Program-made: the position numbers and the translations under genes
NCBI GenBank assembly: GCA_015491955.1
Contig: WGFZ01000087.1
Location: forward strand, 1-56,029
Reading direction: 5' to 3'
Length of the DNA: 56,029 nt
From: Nitratifractor sp.
GTDB lineage: Bacteria > Campylobacterota > Campylobacteria > Campylobacterales > Sulfurovaceae
The notes under the pieces: generated by a model
Database searches by the model: none
The model's input: the letters and a program-made list of their open reading frames with translations, nothing else
Told to the model about the DNA's origin: nothing
Shown here: positions 1 to 9,791 of the stretch, piece after piece
Numbering within the stretch: position 1 is the stretch's first letter
Layout: each line of letters starts with the position of its first letter

Positions 1-1
1 G

Positions 2-613
2 CTTCAAAAAGATATTAAAGAGTATGAAGCTCTACTCAATAGCCTTGAAAAAAATTTCAAAAATGATAAAAAGATACAAAATAGTGTTAAATTAAGTTTT
101 AAAGCTTGGAAACCTGTAAAAAAAGCACTTTTAACTGCACTAGAAAATAGTGATAGAGAGCGTATGATGAAAGAGGGACTTTTTATTCACACTAACATAA
201 GAGCAGTAATCAAAGAGTTAGCTAAAATAAAAAAAGAGCTTCTGGCAAAGGCAAAAATTAAAGATACAAAGTTTTTAAATGCTTCTATAGAGATTCAAGC
301 CTCTTCACAAAGACTATCTGCTCACTATGCGATGAAGATGTGGGGACTTCCAGACCCAACTATTATGAAACATTGGGATAATGGAGTTAAGATATATACA
401 GACTCTATAAATCTATTAAAAGAGTCTAAATTTTACAAAAATCCTAAATTTAAAAAGCTTTTAGATGATTCTCAGAGTCAATTAAAGTACTTTAAAACTG
501 TTATAAAATTCAATGAAAAGTTCGTTCCATCTCTTGTTCATCAAAAAGCTCAAATAGCTCTTAAAGATGCTAAAGAGATGACAAAAATGATTTTAGAGGA
601 TACTTCTAAATAA
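2..613 (+). CDS. C-terminal part of a PilJ/NarX-type sensor-domain protein (truncated by window start)
   Basis: Frame is open from nt 2 (LQKDIKEYEALLNSLEKNF...) through the ORF-track entry at 164 to the stop at 613; helical repeats resemble the type IV pili methyl-accepting chemotaxis transducer N-terminal domain. Family call by pattern only. Confidence 0.5.
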   Translation, partial: LQKDIKEYEALLNSLEKNFKNDKKIQNSVKLSFKAWKPVKKALLTALENSDRERMMKEGLFIHTNIRAVIKELAKIKKELLAKAKIKDTKFLNASIEIQASSQRLSAHYAMKMWGLPDPTIMKHWDNGVKIYTDSINLLKESKFYKNPKFKKLLDDSQSQLKYFKTVIKFNEKFVPSLVHQKAQIALKDAKEMTKMILEDTSK

Positions 614-638
614 TCCTCTAATTTTATTTTGATGGTAG

Positions 639-1163
639 CTACTTAAAGTTTCCAAAGACTAATGGGGCTTTTAAATCTAGCTTTTTAACTTCAACTATTA
701 CACGCTGAAGCTCATCAATCTTTTTAGAGCTTACTCTAATTTCATCACCTTGAATAGCTGGTGTAACTTTAAGTTTTAAAGCTTTAATAGCCTTAACAAT
801 CTCTTTAGCCTCATCTTTATCAATACTATCGACTATACGATAGACAACTTTAACATTTCCTCCACTAATACCCTCTTTTTTAACTTCATCAAGAGATTTA
901 GGAGATATACCCCTTTTTATCATTTTAGAGAGTAAAATATCTTTGAGTGCATCAATTTTAGAATCACTAGAGCTTACTAGAGTTAGCACCTTAGCCTTTT
1001 CATTTAACTCAATATCTGTCATAATACCTTTAAAATCAAAACGGGTAGTTAGCTCTTTTTTTGCTTGTTCAATGGCATTTTTCATCTCCATCATATCAAG
1101 CTTGGCAGATATATCAAAATAGTGTTCTTTAGACTTTGCCACTAATAAATCCTTACTTTTCAA
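639..1163 (-). CDS. yajQ: YajQ family cyclic-di-GMP/nucleotide binding protein
   Basis: 174 aa; FDISAKLDMMEMKNAIEQAKKELTTRFDFKG is typical of YajQ/DUF520. Confidence 0.9.
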   Translation of the reverse strand: MKSKDLLVAKSKEHYFDISAKLDMMEMKNAIEQAKKELTTRFDFKGIMTDIELNEKAKVLTLVSSSDSKIDALKDILLSKMIKRGISPKSLDEVKKEGISGGNVKVVYRIVDSIDKDEAKEIVKAIKALKLKVTPAIQGDEIRVSSKKIDELQRVIVEVKKLDLKAPLVFGNFK

Positions 1164-2442
1164 TCCTAATCATAGTAACTCTCTCCTCAACAACATCAAG
1201 AGCTTTTAAAGCCTCTATAGCCTCTTTCATCTTCTTCTCTTGACATAGATGAGTAGTAAATAAAAGTCTCACTCTATTGGCAAGTTGTGAAGGCTTTTGA
1301 AGCATAGATTCAACTGAAATATCGTAATCACCCAATATACTAGATACTTTAGCTAAAACTCCAGATTCATCTACAACTTTTAGCTTTATATAGTACTGAG
1401 AAGTTATAGTTTCAGGAGCTACAAGTGCCAATCCACTCTCTAACCCCTTTTTATATCCAAGCATTGGACTACTATTGCCTCGCACAATATCTATAATATC
1501 AGCAATAACTGCACTAGCGGTTGCATCACCACCTGCTCCTGCTCCATAGAACATTGTCTCACCAACACAATCACCAACTACACTCACAGCATTCATAACA
1601 CCATCAACTTTGGCAATCATACTATCTGCTTTAATCATAGTCGAGTGTACTCTCATCTCAACACCCTGCTCTACTCTTTTAGCAATACCTAAGAGTTTAA
1701 TTTCATAGCCAAACTCTTTGGCAAACTCTACATCAGTTTGAGTAATATCTTCAATACCTTCAATAATAATATCTTCTGGTTTTGCATCAATTCCATAAGC
1801 AATAGAACTAAGAATAAGAAGCTTATGTGCTGTATCAAATCCACCAACATCAAAAGTTGGATCTGCTTCAGCATAACCTAAATCTTGAGCCTCTTTAAGA
1901 ACCTCATCATAATTGGCTCTTTCTTGAATCATCTTTGTAAGCATATAGTTGCACGTTCCATTCATAATCCCCTTAATTGAGAGAATATGATTGGCACTAA
2001 GACCATTACGTAAAGCTCCAATAATTGGGATACCTCCAGCAACACTTGCCTCATAAAAAAGAGGAATATCTTTTGCAATTGCTTGAAGTTCGTAACGGTG
2101 ATATGCTAAGAGTGCTTTATTTGCTGTAACAACTGCTTTTTTTGCTTCAAGAGCCTTTTTTACAAGAGTATAAGGCTCTTCAACCCCACCCATTAACTCA
2201 ACTACGATATCCACATCTTCATTTTCAATAACTTCTAGTGGATTATCTGTCAATAAAATATCTACATCTCTCTTCTTATCAAGATTACGTACAGCTCCAA
2301 TTACAGGGACTACTCTTTTTCCTGCACGAGCTTCAATAATATCAGCATTTTCTAGCAATATCTTTGCTACACTCTCTCCAACTGTTCCTACACCAAGAAT
2401 CCCAACCTTAACCATTATTTGCCTTTTGTGCTTTGAGTTCAT
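1153..2442 (-). CDS. hom: Homoserine dehydrogenase (likely start MVKVGILG at about 2415)
   Basis: N-terminal GILGVGTVGESVAKIL, homoserine DH core and C-terminal ACT-like region. Confidence 0.95.
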   Translation of the reverse strand: MNSKHKRQIMVKVGILGVGTVGESVAKILLENADIIEARAGKRVVPVIGAVRNLDKKRDVDILLTDNPLEVIENEDVDIVVELMGGVEEPYTLVKKALEAKKAVVTANKALLAYHRYELQAIAKDIPLFYEASVAGGIPIIGALRNGLSANHILSIKGIMNGTCNYMLTKMIQERANYDEVLKEAQDLGYAEADPTFDVGGFDTAHKLLILSSIAYGIDAKPEDIIIEGIEDITQTDVEFAKEFGYEIKLLGIAKRVEQGVEMRVHSTMIKADSMIAKVDGVMNAVSVVGDCVGETMFYGAGAGGDATASAVIADIIDIVRGNSSPMLGYKKGLESGLALVAPETITSQYYIKLKVVDESGVLAKVSSILGDYDISVESMLQKPSQLANRVRLLFTTHLCQEKKMKEAIEALKALDVVEERVTMIRIEK

Positions 2443-3643
2443 TTATATATCGTTTAATATTCTTAGCAGCTTGTCTAATTCTCTTTTCATTCTCTATTAA
2501 AGCTATACGAACATACTCATCACCATACTTACCAAATCCGATACCAGGACTTACTGCTACGTGAGCTTTTAGTAAAAGCTCTTTGGAGAACTCCAACGAA
2601 CCCATATCCCTAGCAATTTTTGGAATTTTTGCCCATATAAACATACTAGCGTTTGGTTTTCCAACCTCCCAACCAGCATTAGCAAATGACTCAATAAGTA
2701 CATCTCTACGTTTTTGATATTTAGGAATAACAATCTCTTCAACTAAATCACCATACTCATCAAGAGCTACAGTAGATGCTACTTGAATAGGAGTAAACAT
2801 TCCATAATCTAACCAAGATTTAATCTTCTGCAAAGCTCCAACAAGCTTAGGATTACCTACAATAAATCCGACTCTCCAACCTGCCATATTGTAACTTTTT
2901 GATAGAGTAAAGCTCTCAACCGCCACATCTTTAGCTCCATCAACTTGTAAAATAGAAGGAGTTTTATATCCATCATAGGTAATATCAGCATAGGCTATAT
3001 CACTAATAATATAAAAACGCTCTTTTTTTGCAATCTCTACAAGTTTTTCATAAAAATCTAATCCTACAGTAGCTGTGGTAGGATTGTGTGGAAAGTTTAC
3101 AACTAAATATTTTGGTTTAGGTACAGAGTTACGAAGAGCGTGTTCTAAATCACTAAAAAACTTCTCCTCATTTACCTTAAAGTTACTCTCATCAAAATTT
3201 AATTTCATCTTCTCAACATTACCACCAGCTAAAACAAAAGCGTAAGAGTGGATAGGATATGTTGGGTCTGGAACTATAGCCACATCACCTGGATTTGTAA
3301 TAGCTTGTACAAGGTGTACATACCCCTCCTTGCTACCCATCGTTGCTACTGCTTCACTATCAGGATCAAGTACCACATTATACTTACGTAAATACCAATT
3401 TGTAATAGCCAAACGAAGTTTATAAATTCCTTTTGATGCACTATAACCGTGAGTATGTGGTTTTCTAGCAGTCTCTACAAGCTTCTCGATTACAGGCTTA
3501 AATGCAGGACCATCAGGATTTCCCATAGAAAAATCAATAACATCAGCTCCAGCCCTACGCTCAGCCATTTTAAGTTCATTTACTACAGCAAAGACATACT
3601 TTGGAAGTCGATTAATCTTGTCAAATTGAATCTCATCAAACAT
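2408..3643 (-). CDS. PLP-dependent class I/II aminotransferase (alanine/LL-DAP aminotransferase-like)
   Basis: PLP lysine motif SFTLSKSYNMAGWRVGF; 411 aa. Confidence 0.9.
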   Translation of the reverse strand: MFDEIQFDKINRLPKYVFAVVNELKMAERRAGADVIDFSMGNPDGPAFKPVIEKLVETARKPHTHGYSASKGIYKLRLAITNWYLRKYNVVLDPDSEAVATMGSKEGYVHLVQAITNPGDVAIVPDPTYPIHSYAFVLAGGNVEKMKLNFDESNFKVNEEKFFSDLEHALRNSVPKPKYLVVNFPHNPTTATVGLDFYEKLVEIAKKERFYIISDIAYADITYDGYKTPSILQVDGAKDVAVESFTLSKSYNMAGWRVGFIVGNPKLVGALQKIKSWLDYGMFTPIQVASTVALDEYGDLVEEIVIPKYQKRRDVLIESFANAGWEVGKPNASMFIWAKIPKIARDMGSLEFSKELLLKAHVAVSPGIGFGKYGDEYVRIALIENEKRIRQAAKNIKRYINELKAQKANNG

Positions 3644-3646
3644 AAT

Positions 3647-4831
3647 CTACCACACCTTACTTCTATTGAGTTTTTGGAACTCTTCGTGAGAAATCTCTTG
3701 CACCTCTCCATTAGCTATTTTAAAGAAATGTTTATGTCCATCGTGAAGTCTAAGTGGATTTTTAGCATTAAATTCAATATTTCCATGTCCAGTAGCTAAA
3801 ATATAATCACCTTTTGAAGTATCAAAAGTGATGTCTTTAGTATCCACTTCTGCTACCCTTTTCATTGTTTTTAAATTTGTATAACCAATCCAAACCTTTG
3901 AACGAGGATGAAATAGGACTTTAGTATTTTGAGTAGATTCCTGAGTAGATTCTTGTGGAGTCTGAGTACTATTCTCATTTTTATTATCTACTGAAGGAAC
4001 AATAGGTGCAAGAGGTTTCTCTTGTTTATTATTTGCCTCATTTTTGGAATTATTGCTATTTGTTGTTGTAGCAGCCAAAATCATTCCTGATAGATTAGAT
4101 AGATTTGTCTCTTCAGGAGAATTTCCTGAATCTTGAACTGTTTGCTGACGTAGTTTTTCAGCCCTTGCTTGTTCCTTTTTCACCTGTTTAATAATCTTAG
4201 TCTCCTCTTTGGCTACCTTTAGAGTTGAAGAGTCATTTTGAGAATCACTAGAACTATTTTTAGAATCTTTCTTTGAAGACTCTTTTTTATTTTTACTATT
4301 ATTTTTCTCTTGGCTCTTACTCTTCCACGCCCCTGAAGCTAATGGAGGTTCATCTTGGTTACTCTTTGTCGCATTAGCAACTCCCTTATCTTTGGAGAAT
4401 ACTCCATTCACTGAACCAAAAAAGCCTTTATCCTTAGCTGTATCTTTTTCTAGTGTTGTTATATTATTATCTGTTTTTTCTGGAACAGATAGATAACTCC
4501 ATCCCTCATAAGCAGTAAGTAGTAAAAGAGCAATAATTGAAACTTGAATTATCTTCTTTTTTGTATCACTCTCTATAGGAGTGATAATTAAAGGAGCCTC
4601 TTCCTCCTCTTCTGAAGCAATATGTGAAAAATATGCACGACAATCTGTAGCAAAATCACTAAGATCTGCTTGATACTCTCTCTCTAATATAGATATAAAC
4701 CCTAAAGCTTGAACCTTATTCATCTTAGACCAATCTTGTTCAATAATAGCTTCAAGGTATTCTAAAGGTATCCTAGTACGTTTACTAATTGTCGGTAGGC
4801 TATTTTCTTCAATAATCTCATTTAATTGCAT
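3647..4831 (-). CDS. RodZ-like single-pass membrane protein (degenerate N-terminal HTH-like region, TM, disordered linker, C-terminal beta domain)
   Basis: KKKIIQVSIIALLLLTAYEGW TM segment, long K/S/N/E-rich linker, C-terminal domain resembling the RodZ C-terminal domain. Confidence 0.5.
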   Translation of the reverse strand: MQLNEIIEENSLPTISKRTRIPLEYLEAIIEQDWSKMNKVQALGFISILEREYQADLSDFATDCRAYFSHIASEEEEEAPLIITPIESDTKKKIIQVSIIALLLLTAYEGWSYLSVPEKTDNNITTLEKDTAKDKGFFGSVNGVFSKDKGVANATKSNQDEPPLASGAWKSKSQEKNNSKNKKESSKKDSKNSSSDSQNDSSTLKVAKEETKIIKQVKKEQARAEKLRQQTVQDSGNSPEETNLSNLSGMILAATTTNSNNSKNEANNKQEKPLAPIVPSVDNKNENSTQTPQESTQESTQNTKVLFHPRSKVWIGYTNLKTMKRVAEVDTKDITFDTSKGDYILATGHGNIEFNAKNPLRLHDGHKHFFKIANGEVQEISHEEFQKLNRSKVW

Positions 4832-5519
4832 AACTCATCCTATGTATCATAATTGCAGCAGCAGCACTAACATTCAAGGAGTCAAACTCCCGCCTCATCT
4901 TAATCGCAACTGTCTCATCTAACTTAGCTCTAGCTTTTTTTGAAATTCCACGCTCTTCACTTCCTAAAATAAGCGTTCTTTTTTGATTAAAATAGTTCTC
5001 TTCTATAGGTTTACCCTCCATAGAAGCTCCATATAGATAATGACCTGCTTGTTTTAATTCGTGAAGAACATCTAGGATACTCTTATGTAAAGCAAAAGGC
5101 ATATCTAGTAATGCTCCACTACTTGTACGAACTATCGTGGCAAAATTGAGATTACCTATCCCTGTAGCGATAATTCCATCTACTCCTAAAGCATAAGCAC
5201 TGCGAACAATCGCACCAATATTTCCTGCATCAGTAAGGGTATCTAATACCAAAATAAAATTTCCACCTTTTATATCATCAAGCTTTATGGGTGTAAAATC
5301 AGAAATTTGAGCAAGGAGACCTTGATGGTTTCCTCCTTTGCTTAATTGCTGAGCCCATCTATTTTCAATAAAAGTAATTTTATCTCCATTACTCTCAAAT
5401 AGCTCTTTTGGTAATAGACCCTTCTTGGCTATATAAATCTTTTCAATAGACTCCGAATGATGCCTTAACGCATATAGTACACTCTGTTTTCCATAAATAA
5501 TCATAGGGGATTTTACCAT
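4818..5519 (-). CDS. rlmB: TrmH/RlmB family 23S rRNA 2'-O-methyltransferase
   Basis: SpoU motifs LDTLTDAGNIGAIVRSA and LILGSEERGIS, SLNVSAAAAI. Confidence 0.9.
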   Translation of the reverse strand: MVKSPMIIYGKQSVLYALRHHSESIEKIYIAKKGLLPKELFESNGDKITFIENRWAQQLSKGGNHQGLLAQISDFTPIKLDDIKGGNFILVLDTLTDAGNIGAIVRSAYALGVDGIIATGIGNLNFATIVRTSSGALLDMPFALHKSILDVLHELKQAGHYLYGASMEGKPIEENYFNQKRTLILGSEERGISKKARAKLDETVAIKMRREFDSLNVSAAAAIMIHRMSYAIK

Positions 5520-5559
5520 TTTTTTTTAATGATTTTACACAATAGCTATAAAAAGTATA

Positions 5560-6384
5560 TCAACTCCTCCTAGTTAAGCTATCATACCAAGAGCTAACAC
5601 TTCCACCCAATAGACGTGCAAGAAGTTTTGCTTTGACTTTAGGAGGCAAATCCATAGCTTTAATAGTCTCTGGATATAGTGAGGGTGTAGTCTCTAAGGT
5701 AGCTTTAATGACTACTACCCACTCTCCCTTAATAGAGCTATCTTCATTTTTAAGTTGTAGTAAAATATCTTTGACACTTCCCCTATAATAGTGTTGATGT
5801 CTCTTACTCAACTCTTTTGCTACAAATATTTCACGCTCAGAGTCCCTCTCAAGAATAGATTCAAGAAGACGCTCTAAGCGGTGAGGTGATTCATATAGTA
5901 CTGTATCATACCTATTACGCAAAATAGTCTCAAGCTCTTCTCTTCGCTCACGCCCCTGACGAGGTAAAAAGCCATAAAATAGAAAATGTCCAGATTCAAA
6001 TCCACTAGCAGAGTATGCAACAGTTACAGCACTAGCACCTGGTAATACATCATAAGCTACACTATTATCTTGACACCACTCTACCAAAACTTGACCAGGG
6101 TCTGATATTGCTGGCATTCCTGCATCACTTACATATACAACAATCTCAGACTCTAAACGATTAGAAATTTGAGCTAGACGTGATGAGCCATTATGCTCAT
6201 TAAAAGATAAAAAATCAACTTTTGGTAGAGATTTTAAATATCCTCTTTCATATAATAAAGTTAGCAGATGATGGGTTACACGAGTATCTTCACAAAGAAA
6301 TAGTGTCGCAGTCTCAAAAATATCAATGGTACGATAGGTAATATCTTGTAAATTCCCCAATGGGGTGGGAGCAAAAATCAACAT
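5560..6384 (-). CDS. rsmI: 16S rRNA (cytidine(1402)-2'-O)-methyltransferase
   Basis: PTPLGNLQDITYR, CEDTRVT, VSDAGMPAISDPG motifs. Confidence 0.95.
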   Translation of the reverse strand: MLIFAPTPLGNLQDITYRTIDIFETATLFLCEDTRVTHHLLTLLYERGYLKSLPKVDFLSFNEHNGSSRLAQISNRLESEIVVYVSDAGMPAISDPGQVLVEWCQDNSVAYDVLPGASAVTVAYSASGFESGHFLFYGFLPRQGRERREELETILRNRYDTVLYESPHRLERLLESILERDSEREIFVAKELSKRHQHYYRGSVKDILLQLKNEDSSIKGEWVVVIKATLETTPSLYPETIKAMDLPPKVKAKLLARLLGGSVSSWYDSLTRRS

Positions 6385-6411
6385 ACATACACCCCATAAG
6401 GGGTAGAATAT

Positions 6412-6612
6412 TTAAGAAAGTTTATATTTGTTACGGAACTTCTCAACACGTCCAGCAGCATCAACAATCTTCTCAGAACCAGTAAAGAATGGGTGGCACT
6501 CATTACAAATATCGATTGATAGTTCAGATTTATTAGAACGAACTACAAACTCATTTCCACAAGCACATTTAACTTGACACTCCATATATTCAGGATGGAT
6601 ACCTTTTTTCAT
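6412..6612 (-). CDS. rpmE: 50S ribosomal protein L31 (zinc-binding C+ type)
   Basis: [13 protein letters not shown] and [10 protein letters not shown] motifs. Confidence 0.97.
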   Translation of the reverse strand: MKKGIHPEYMECQVKCACGNEFVVRSNKSELSIDICNECHPFFTGSEKIVDAAGRVEKFRNKYKLS

Positions 6613-6750
6613 CGATAGACCTTTTATAAAGATTTAAATCCAATTTAGGATTTGATGATGGGTAACTAACCCATTCTGATATGTAAAGACATATCCTTCC
6701 ACTACTTTCAATAAGTAGGGGTCGTTGCAACGTATCTAACGAGACAACTC
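6613..6750 (-). ncRNA. Candidate structured 5' leader of rpmE
   Basis: Consecutive short inverted repeats read by eye on the minus strand: CTACTT/AAGTAG, GATATGT/ACATATC, ATGGGT/ACCCAT, AAATCC/GGATTT, plus TCGTT/AACGA. Confidence 0.45.
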
Positions 6751-6813
6751 TCCTATAAAATATAGGGAAATAGGGCGTAATTTTACCCTCTAACTTTTAA
6801 AAAAAGCTGAATA

Positions 6814-7488
6814 CTAACTAAATAGAAGATGAGAAGCCACAGCACAAACAGCACTTTCACTTCTTAAAATCATATCTGTTTCTAAGCCAAATATACGTTC
6901 AATACTAAAGAGTTCCTCTTCCTCTTTTGTTAAACCACCCTCACAACCTATAACAATACTAAGATTATCTTTGACTTTACAAGATAATCTATTGGGAGAG
7001 AAATTTAATAGATAAGAATCTGCCTCCTTCTCAAGAAAAGCTTTTAAACTAGTACACTCTTCCAACTCCATCATCTTACTACGTCCACACTGTTGAGAAG
7101 AGTTTATTAAAATTCTATTTAATCGTTCAAAATCACACTTAAAACCTCTTTGGCTTCTTTGGCAAGGGAAAAATGTGATTTTAGAGACACCCATCTCATT
7201 TAGGATAGGAAGTACTTTTTCTACACTCTTAGGGTCAATTTGACACCAACCTATATGTAAAGAGTACTTTGGAGCTATCTCTAAAAATTCTCTATCAATT
7301 AAATATATATGAGCCTCACGGCGATTGAGTGATGATACTTGATAAGTGTAGAGCAATCCATCTTTTAAATTACGAATATGAATAGGAGACTTTGCATTTA
7401 ATCTTCTAACTTTAAAGATATAACGATAACTATCACCTTCAAGAGTAATAGTATGCTCTCCTGCTTTTGGGTGATACAAAAATTGCAT
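6814..7488 (-). CDS. rsmE: 16S rRNA (uracil(1498)-N3)-methyltransferase
   Basis: HIGWCQIDPKSVEKVLPILNEMGVSKITFFPCQRSQR, IVIGCEGGLTKEE, LRSESAV. Confidence 0.9.
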   Translation of the reverse strand: MQFLYHPKAGEHTITLEGDSYRYIFKVRRLNAKSPIHIRNLKDGLLYTYQVSSLNRREAHIYLIDREFLEIAPKYSLHIGWCQIDPKSVEKVLPILNEMGVSKITFFPCQRSQRGFKCDFERLNRILINSSQQCGRSKMMELEECTSLKAFLEKEADSYLLNFSPNRLSCKVKDNLSIVIGCEGGLTKEEEELFSIERIFGLETDMILRSESAVCAVASHLLFS

Positions 7489-7490
7489 AA

Positions 7491-7883
7491 TTAATGCCCA
7501 AATATAGCTAAGAGTATTACTGCAATAGTCAATATAAGTTCCAATCCTACCACTATAGTATTAAAAGATAATCCATTTTGCTCTAAAAGCCAAAGTCTCT
7601 TTAGTTTTATAGCACGATATATATCTAAAATAGGTAGTAGTACAAGAAGAGCTAACATTGAGATAATAGATAAATTCATAGGGTGTCTTGCGAAAAGCCA
7701 AACTATCAAACCACTAAAAGCTACCATTGACCATAATCCCCAAAATGCAAAATATCCAACTCTAGTCCAAAAGATTGATTTCTCTACAAAATTACGTAAT
7801 ATAAAAGGTAAAAGCATATTAAGTAAAAATATAAATACCATTATCTCTACAAGATGTCGATGATAACCTAATAATATATTCAT
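7491..7883 (-). CDS. Conserved integral membrane protein (about 4 TM)
   Basis: 130 aa with multiple hydrophobic segments, packed between rsmE and queE. Confidence 0.7.
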   Translation of the reverse strand: MNILLGYHRHLVEIMVFIFLLNMLLPFILRNFVEKSIFWTRVGYFAFWGLWSMVAFSGLIVWLFARHPMNLSIISMLALLVLLPILDIYRAIKLKRLWLLEQNGLSFNTIVVGLELILTIAVILLAIFGH

Positions 7884-7901
7884 AAAATCCCCTTTTATTA
7901 A

Positions 7902-8663
7902 TTAAACACCCTGAGTCATATCAAAAATACGAATATGTAAACGATCTGAGTAGTGAAAATTATTTTTAATACAAAAATCAAATACAGCCCTATCATTATG
8001 CCAAATCTTATTACGACTCTCACCAACAGGCATACAAAATACCTCTGCTTCTGGTAGAAATGCTCTAATATCTTGAATCTCTTTTAGAGCATCTCCTGAA
8101 TCTATCATATCTTTATCTAATGTAAACTTTAAAAAGTACTCTTTAGAATAGTTTGCAATCTTCTTTAATGCTAATGGTTTAACTCTTTTTGATTTTACTT
8201 CACCACTATTTGAGAGCTTAACAGAAAGGGCAAATGTTACCTCTTTGTATGCTGGAAGATTTTCAAAATCAATCTCTATTGTGGCATTGGTCTCAAAAGT
8301 TATAACTACTCTTCTCTCTAACAATCCTAAAATCAAATTATAAAATATAGGGTCTGAGGCATAAATAAGAGGCTCACCACCAGTAATAACTATATGAGGT
8401 TTATAACCTATAGTATTGAACTCTCTATCTAAATCTCTCAAAAGCTTAGTAGCTGATTCTACCCCTTCCCACTGATTAGAGTATGCTCTATCTACTGCAA
8501 ACCACGTATCACACCCAAAACGTCTCTGACCATCAACCTCATAAGATACGCCAAAACCAGGGCAGTTTAGATTACAGCCACCTGTTCTTAAAAAATATGA
8601 TGGAACTCCCGCATAACGTCCCTCTCCTTGAATAGATAAAAAATGTTCAGTTAGCCAAAACAA
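7902..8663 (-). CDS. queE: 7-carboxy-7-deazaguanine synthase-like radical SAM protein
   Basis: FLSIQGEGRYAGVPSYFLRTGGCNLNC...GCDT and VITGGEPL motifs. Confidence 0.85.
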   Translation of the reverse strand: MFWLTEHFLSIQGEGRYAGVPSYFLRTGGCNLNCPGFGVSYEVDGQRRFGCDTWFAVDRAYSNQWEGVESATKLLRDLDREFNTIGYKPHIVITGGEPLIYASDPIFYNLILGLLERRVVITFETNATIEIDFENLPAYKEVTFALSVKLSNSGEVKSKRVKPLALKKIANYSKEYFLKFTLDKDMIDSGDALKEIQDIRAFLPEAEVFCMPVGESRNKIWHNDRAVFDFCIKNNFHYSDRLHIRIFDMTQGV

Positions 8664-8682
8664 AAAAAAGCCTTTTCATATA

Positions 8683-9693
8683 TCAACCACCTGTCTCATA
8701 AAAGGCTCTATTTGAGCCTTCATTATCACTCTCACTCCAGCGATTCTCTTTGGGTTTGTCTCTTAAAACCTCTGCTAGTATAGCACTAGCCCTATCTATA
8801 TCATTATTACGTACAGCCTCAGCGATAGATTGTGCCTCATCAAAATATAGACAAGGGATAAGATGTCCCTCAGCTGTCAAGCGAATACGGTTGCAACTTT
8901 CACAAAAATCGTGTTTATGTGGGTCAATGAGTCCAAAGATATAACCATTCTCTTCTATTTGATAGTTATATGATGGACTAGAACCCTCACGACCTAATCT
9001 ATGAATAGTATAACGCTCTTTAATAGACTCTAATATCTCCCTACCGTGCATTCCAGATATTTCACTATTTGCGTGGCTATTTTCCATATACTCAATAAAT
9101 CTAACTTGAATATCTCTATCTTTACAATACTCCAATATATCAAGAATCTCACTATCATTAATACCTTTAAGAGGTACCATATTGATTTTTACTCTTAAAT
9201 CAAGCTCAATAGCTCTATCAATACCATCTAACACTTTACCTAAAACATTTTTTTGTGCAATCTGGGCTGCTATGGCAGGTTTTAGTGAATCTAGGGATAT
9301 ATTTAAACGTTTAAGACCTGCATCTTTAAGTGATTTAGCCATTTCACTCAATAGATAGCCATTTGTTGTAATAGCCAAATCAATATTGGGAGCATAATCG
9401 TGAATCATTTTAACAAATTCATCTAAATTGGCTCTAAGCAGAGGCTCTCCACCAGTTAGTCTAATCTTATCTACACCCTCATCAATAGCTATTTTAATAA
9501 ACTTAAATAGCTCATTAAAATCTAAAAGATTCTCTTGAGGCACCCAGCTAAAAGGCTTTTCAGGCATACAATATTGACAACGAAAATTACACCGTTCTGT
9601 TACAGAGACTCTTAAGTAATTAACCCTGCGTCCATATCCATCAATTAACATATATCTCTTTTCTTTGAAAAAAATTATTTTGAAGAGTAGCAA
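8683..9693 (-). CDS. moaA: GTP 3',8-cyclase (likely start MLIDGYGR at about 9651)
   Basis: [45 protein letters not shown]. Confidence 0.96.
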   Translation of the reverse strand: MLLFKIIFFKEKRYMLIDGYGRRVNYLRVSVTERCNFRCQYCMPEKPFSWVPQENLLDFNELFKFIKIAIDEGVDKIRLTGGEPLLRANLDEFVKMIHDYAPNIDLAITTNGYLLSEMAKSLKDAGLKRLNISLDSLKPAIAAQIAQKNVLGKVLDGIDRAIELDLRVKINMVPLKGINDSEILDILEYCKDRDIQVRFIEYMENSHANSEISGMHGREILESIKERYTIHRLGREGSSPSYNYQIEENGYIFGLIDPHKHDFCESCNRIRLTAEGHLIPCLYFDEAQSIAEAVRNNDIDRASAILAEVLRDKPKENRWSESDNEGSNRAFYETGG

Positions 9694-9774
9694 AAGAGTC
9701 TTGAAAAGACAAGGGATTTGATAAATATATCATTTGATAAATCGAGCAAAGCCCCAAAAGGGGAGCAAATAAAC

Positions 9775-9790
9775 CAAAGCTTTAGCTTTG
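9775..9790 (-). terminator. Possible terminator downstream of petC
   Basis: CAAAGC-TAAA-GCTTTG hairpin followed by GGTTTATTTG on the minus strand, next to the petC stop. Confidence 0.45.
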
Positions 9791-9791
9791 A

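Noticed and set aside
3449-3799. Plus-strand 116-aa ORF antisense to the aminotransferase and RodZ-like genes
   Set aside because: No domain resemblance, no SD, spans two well-supported minus-strand genes.
5517-5529. A9 homopolymer just upstream of the rlmB ORF start as a phase-variation tract
   Set aside because: Short A/T run outside the likely coding start (MIIYGKQS); such runs are common here and no contingency-gene context exists.
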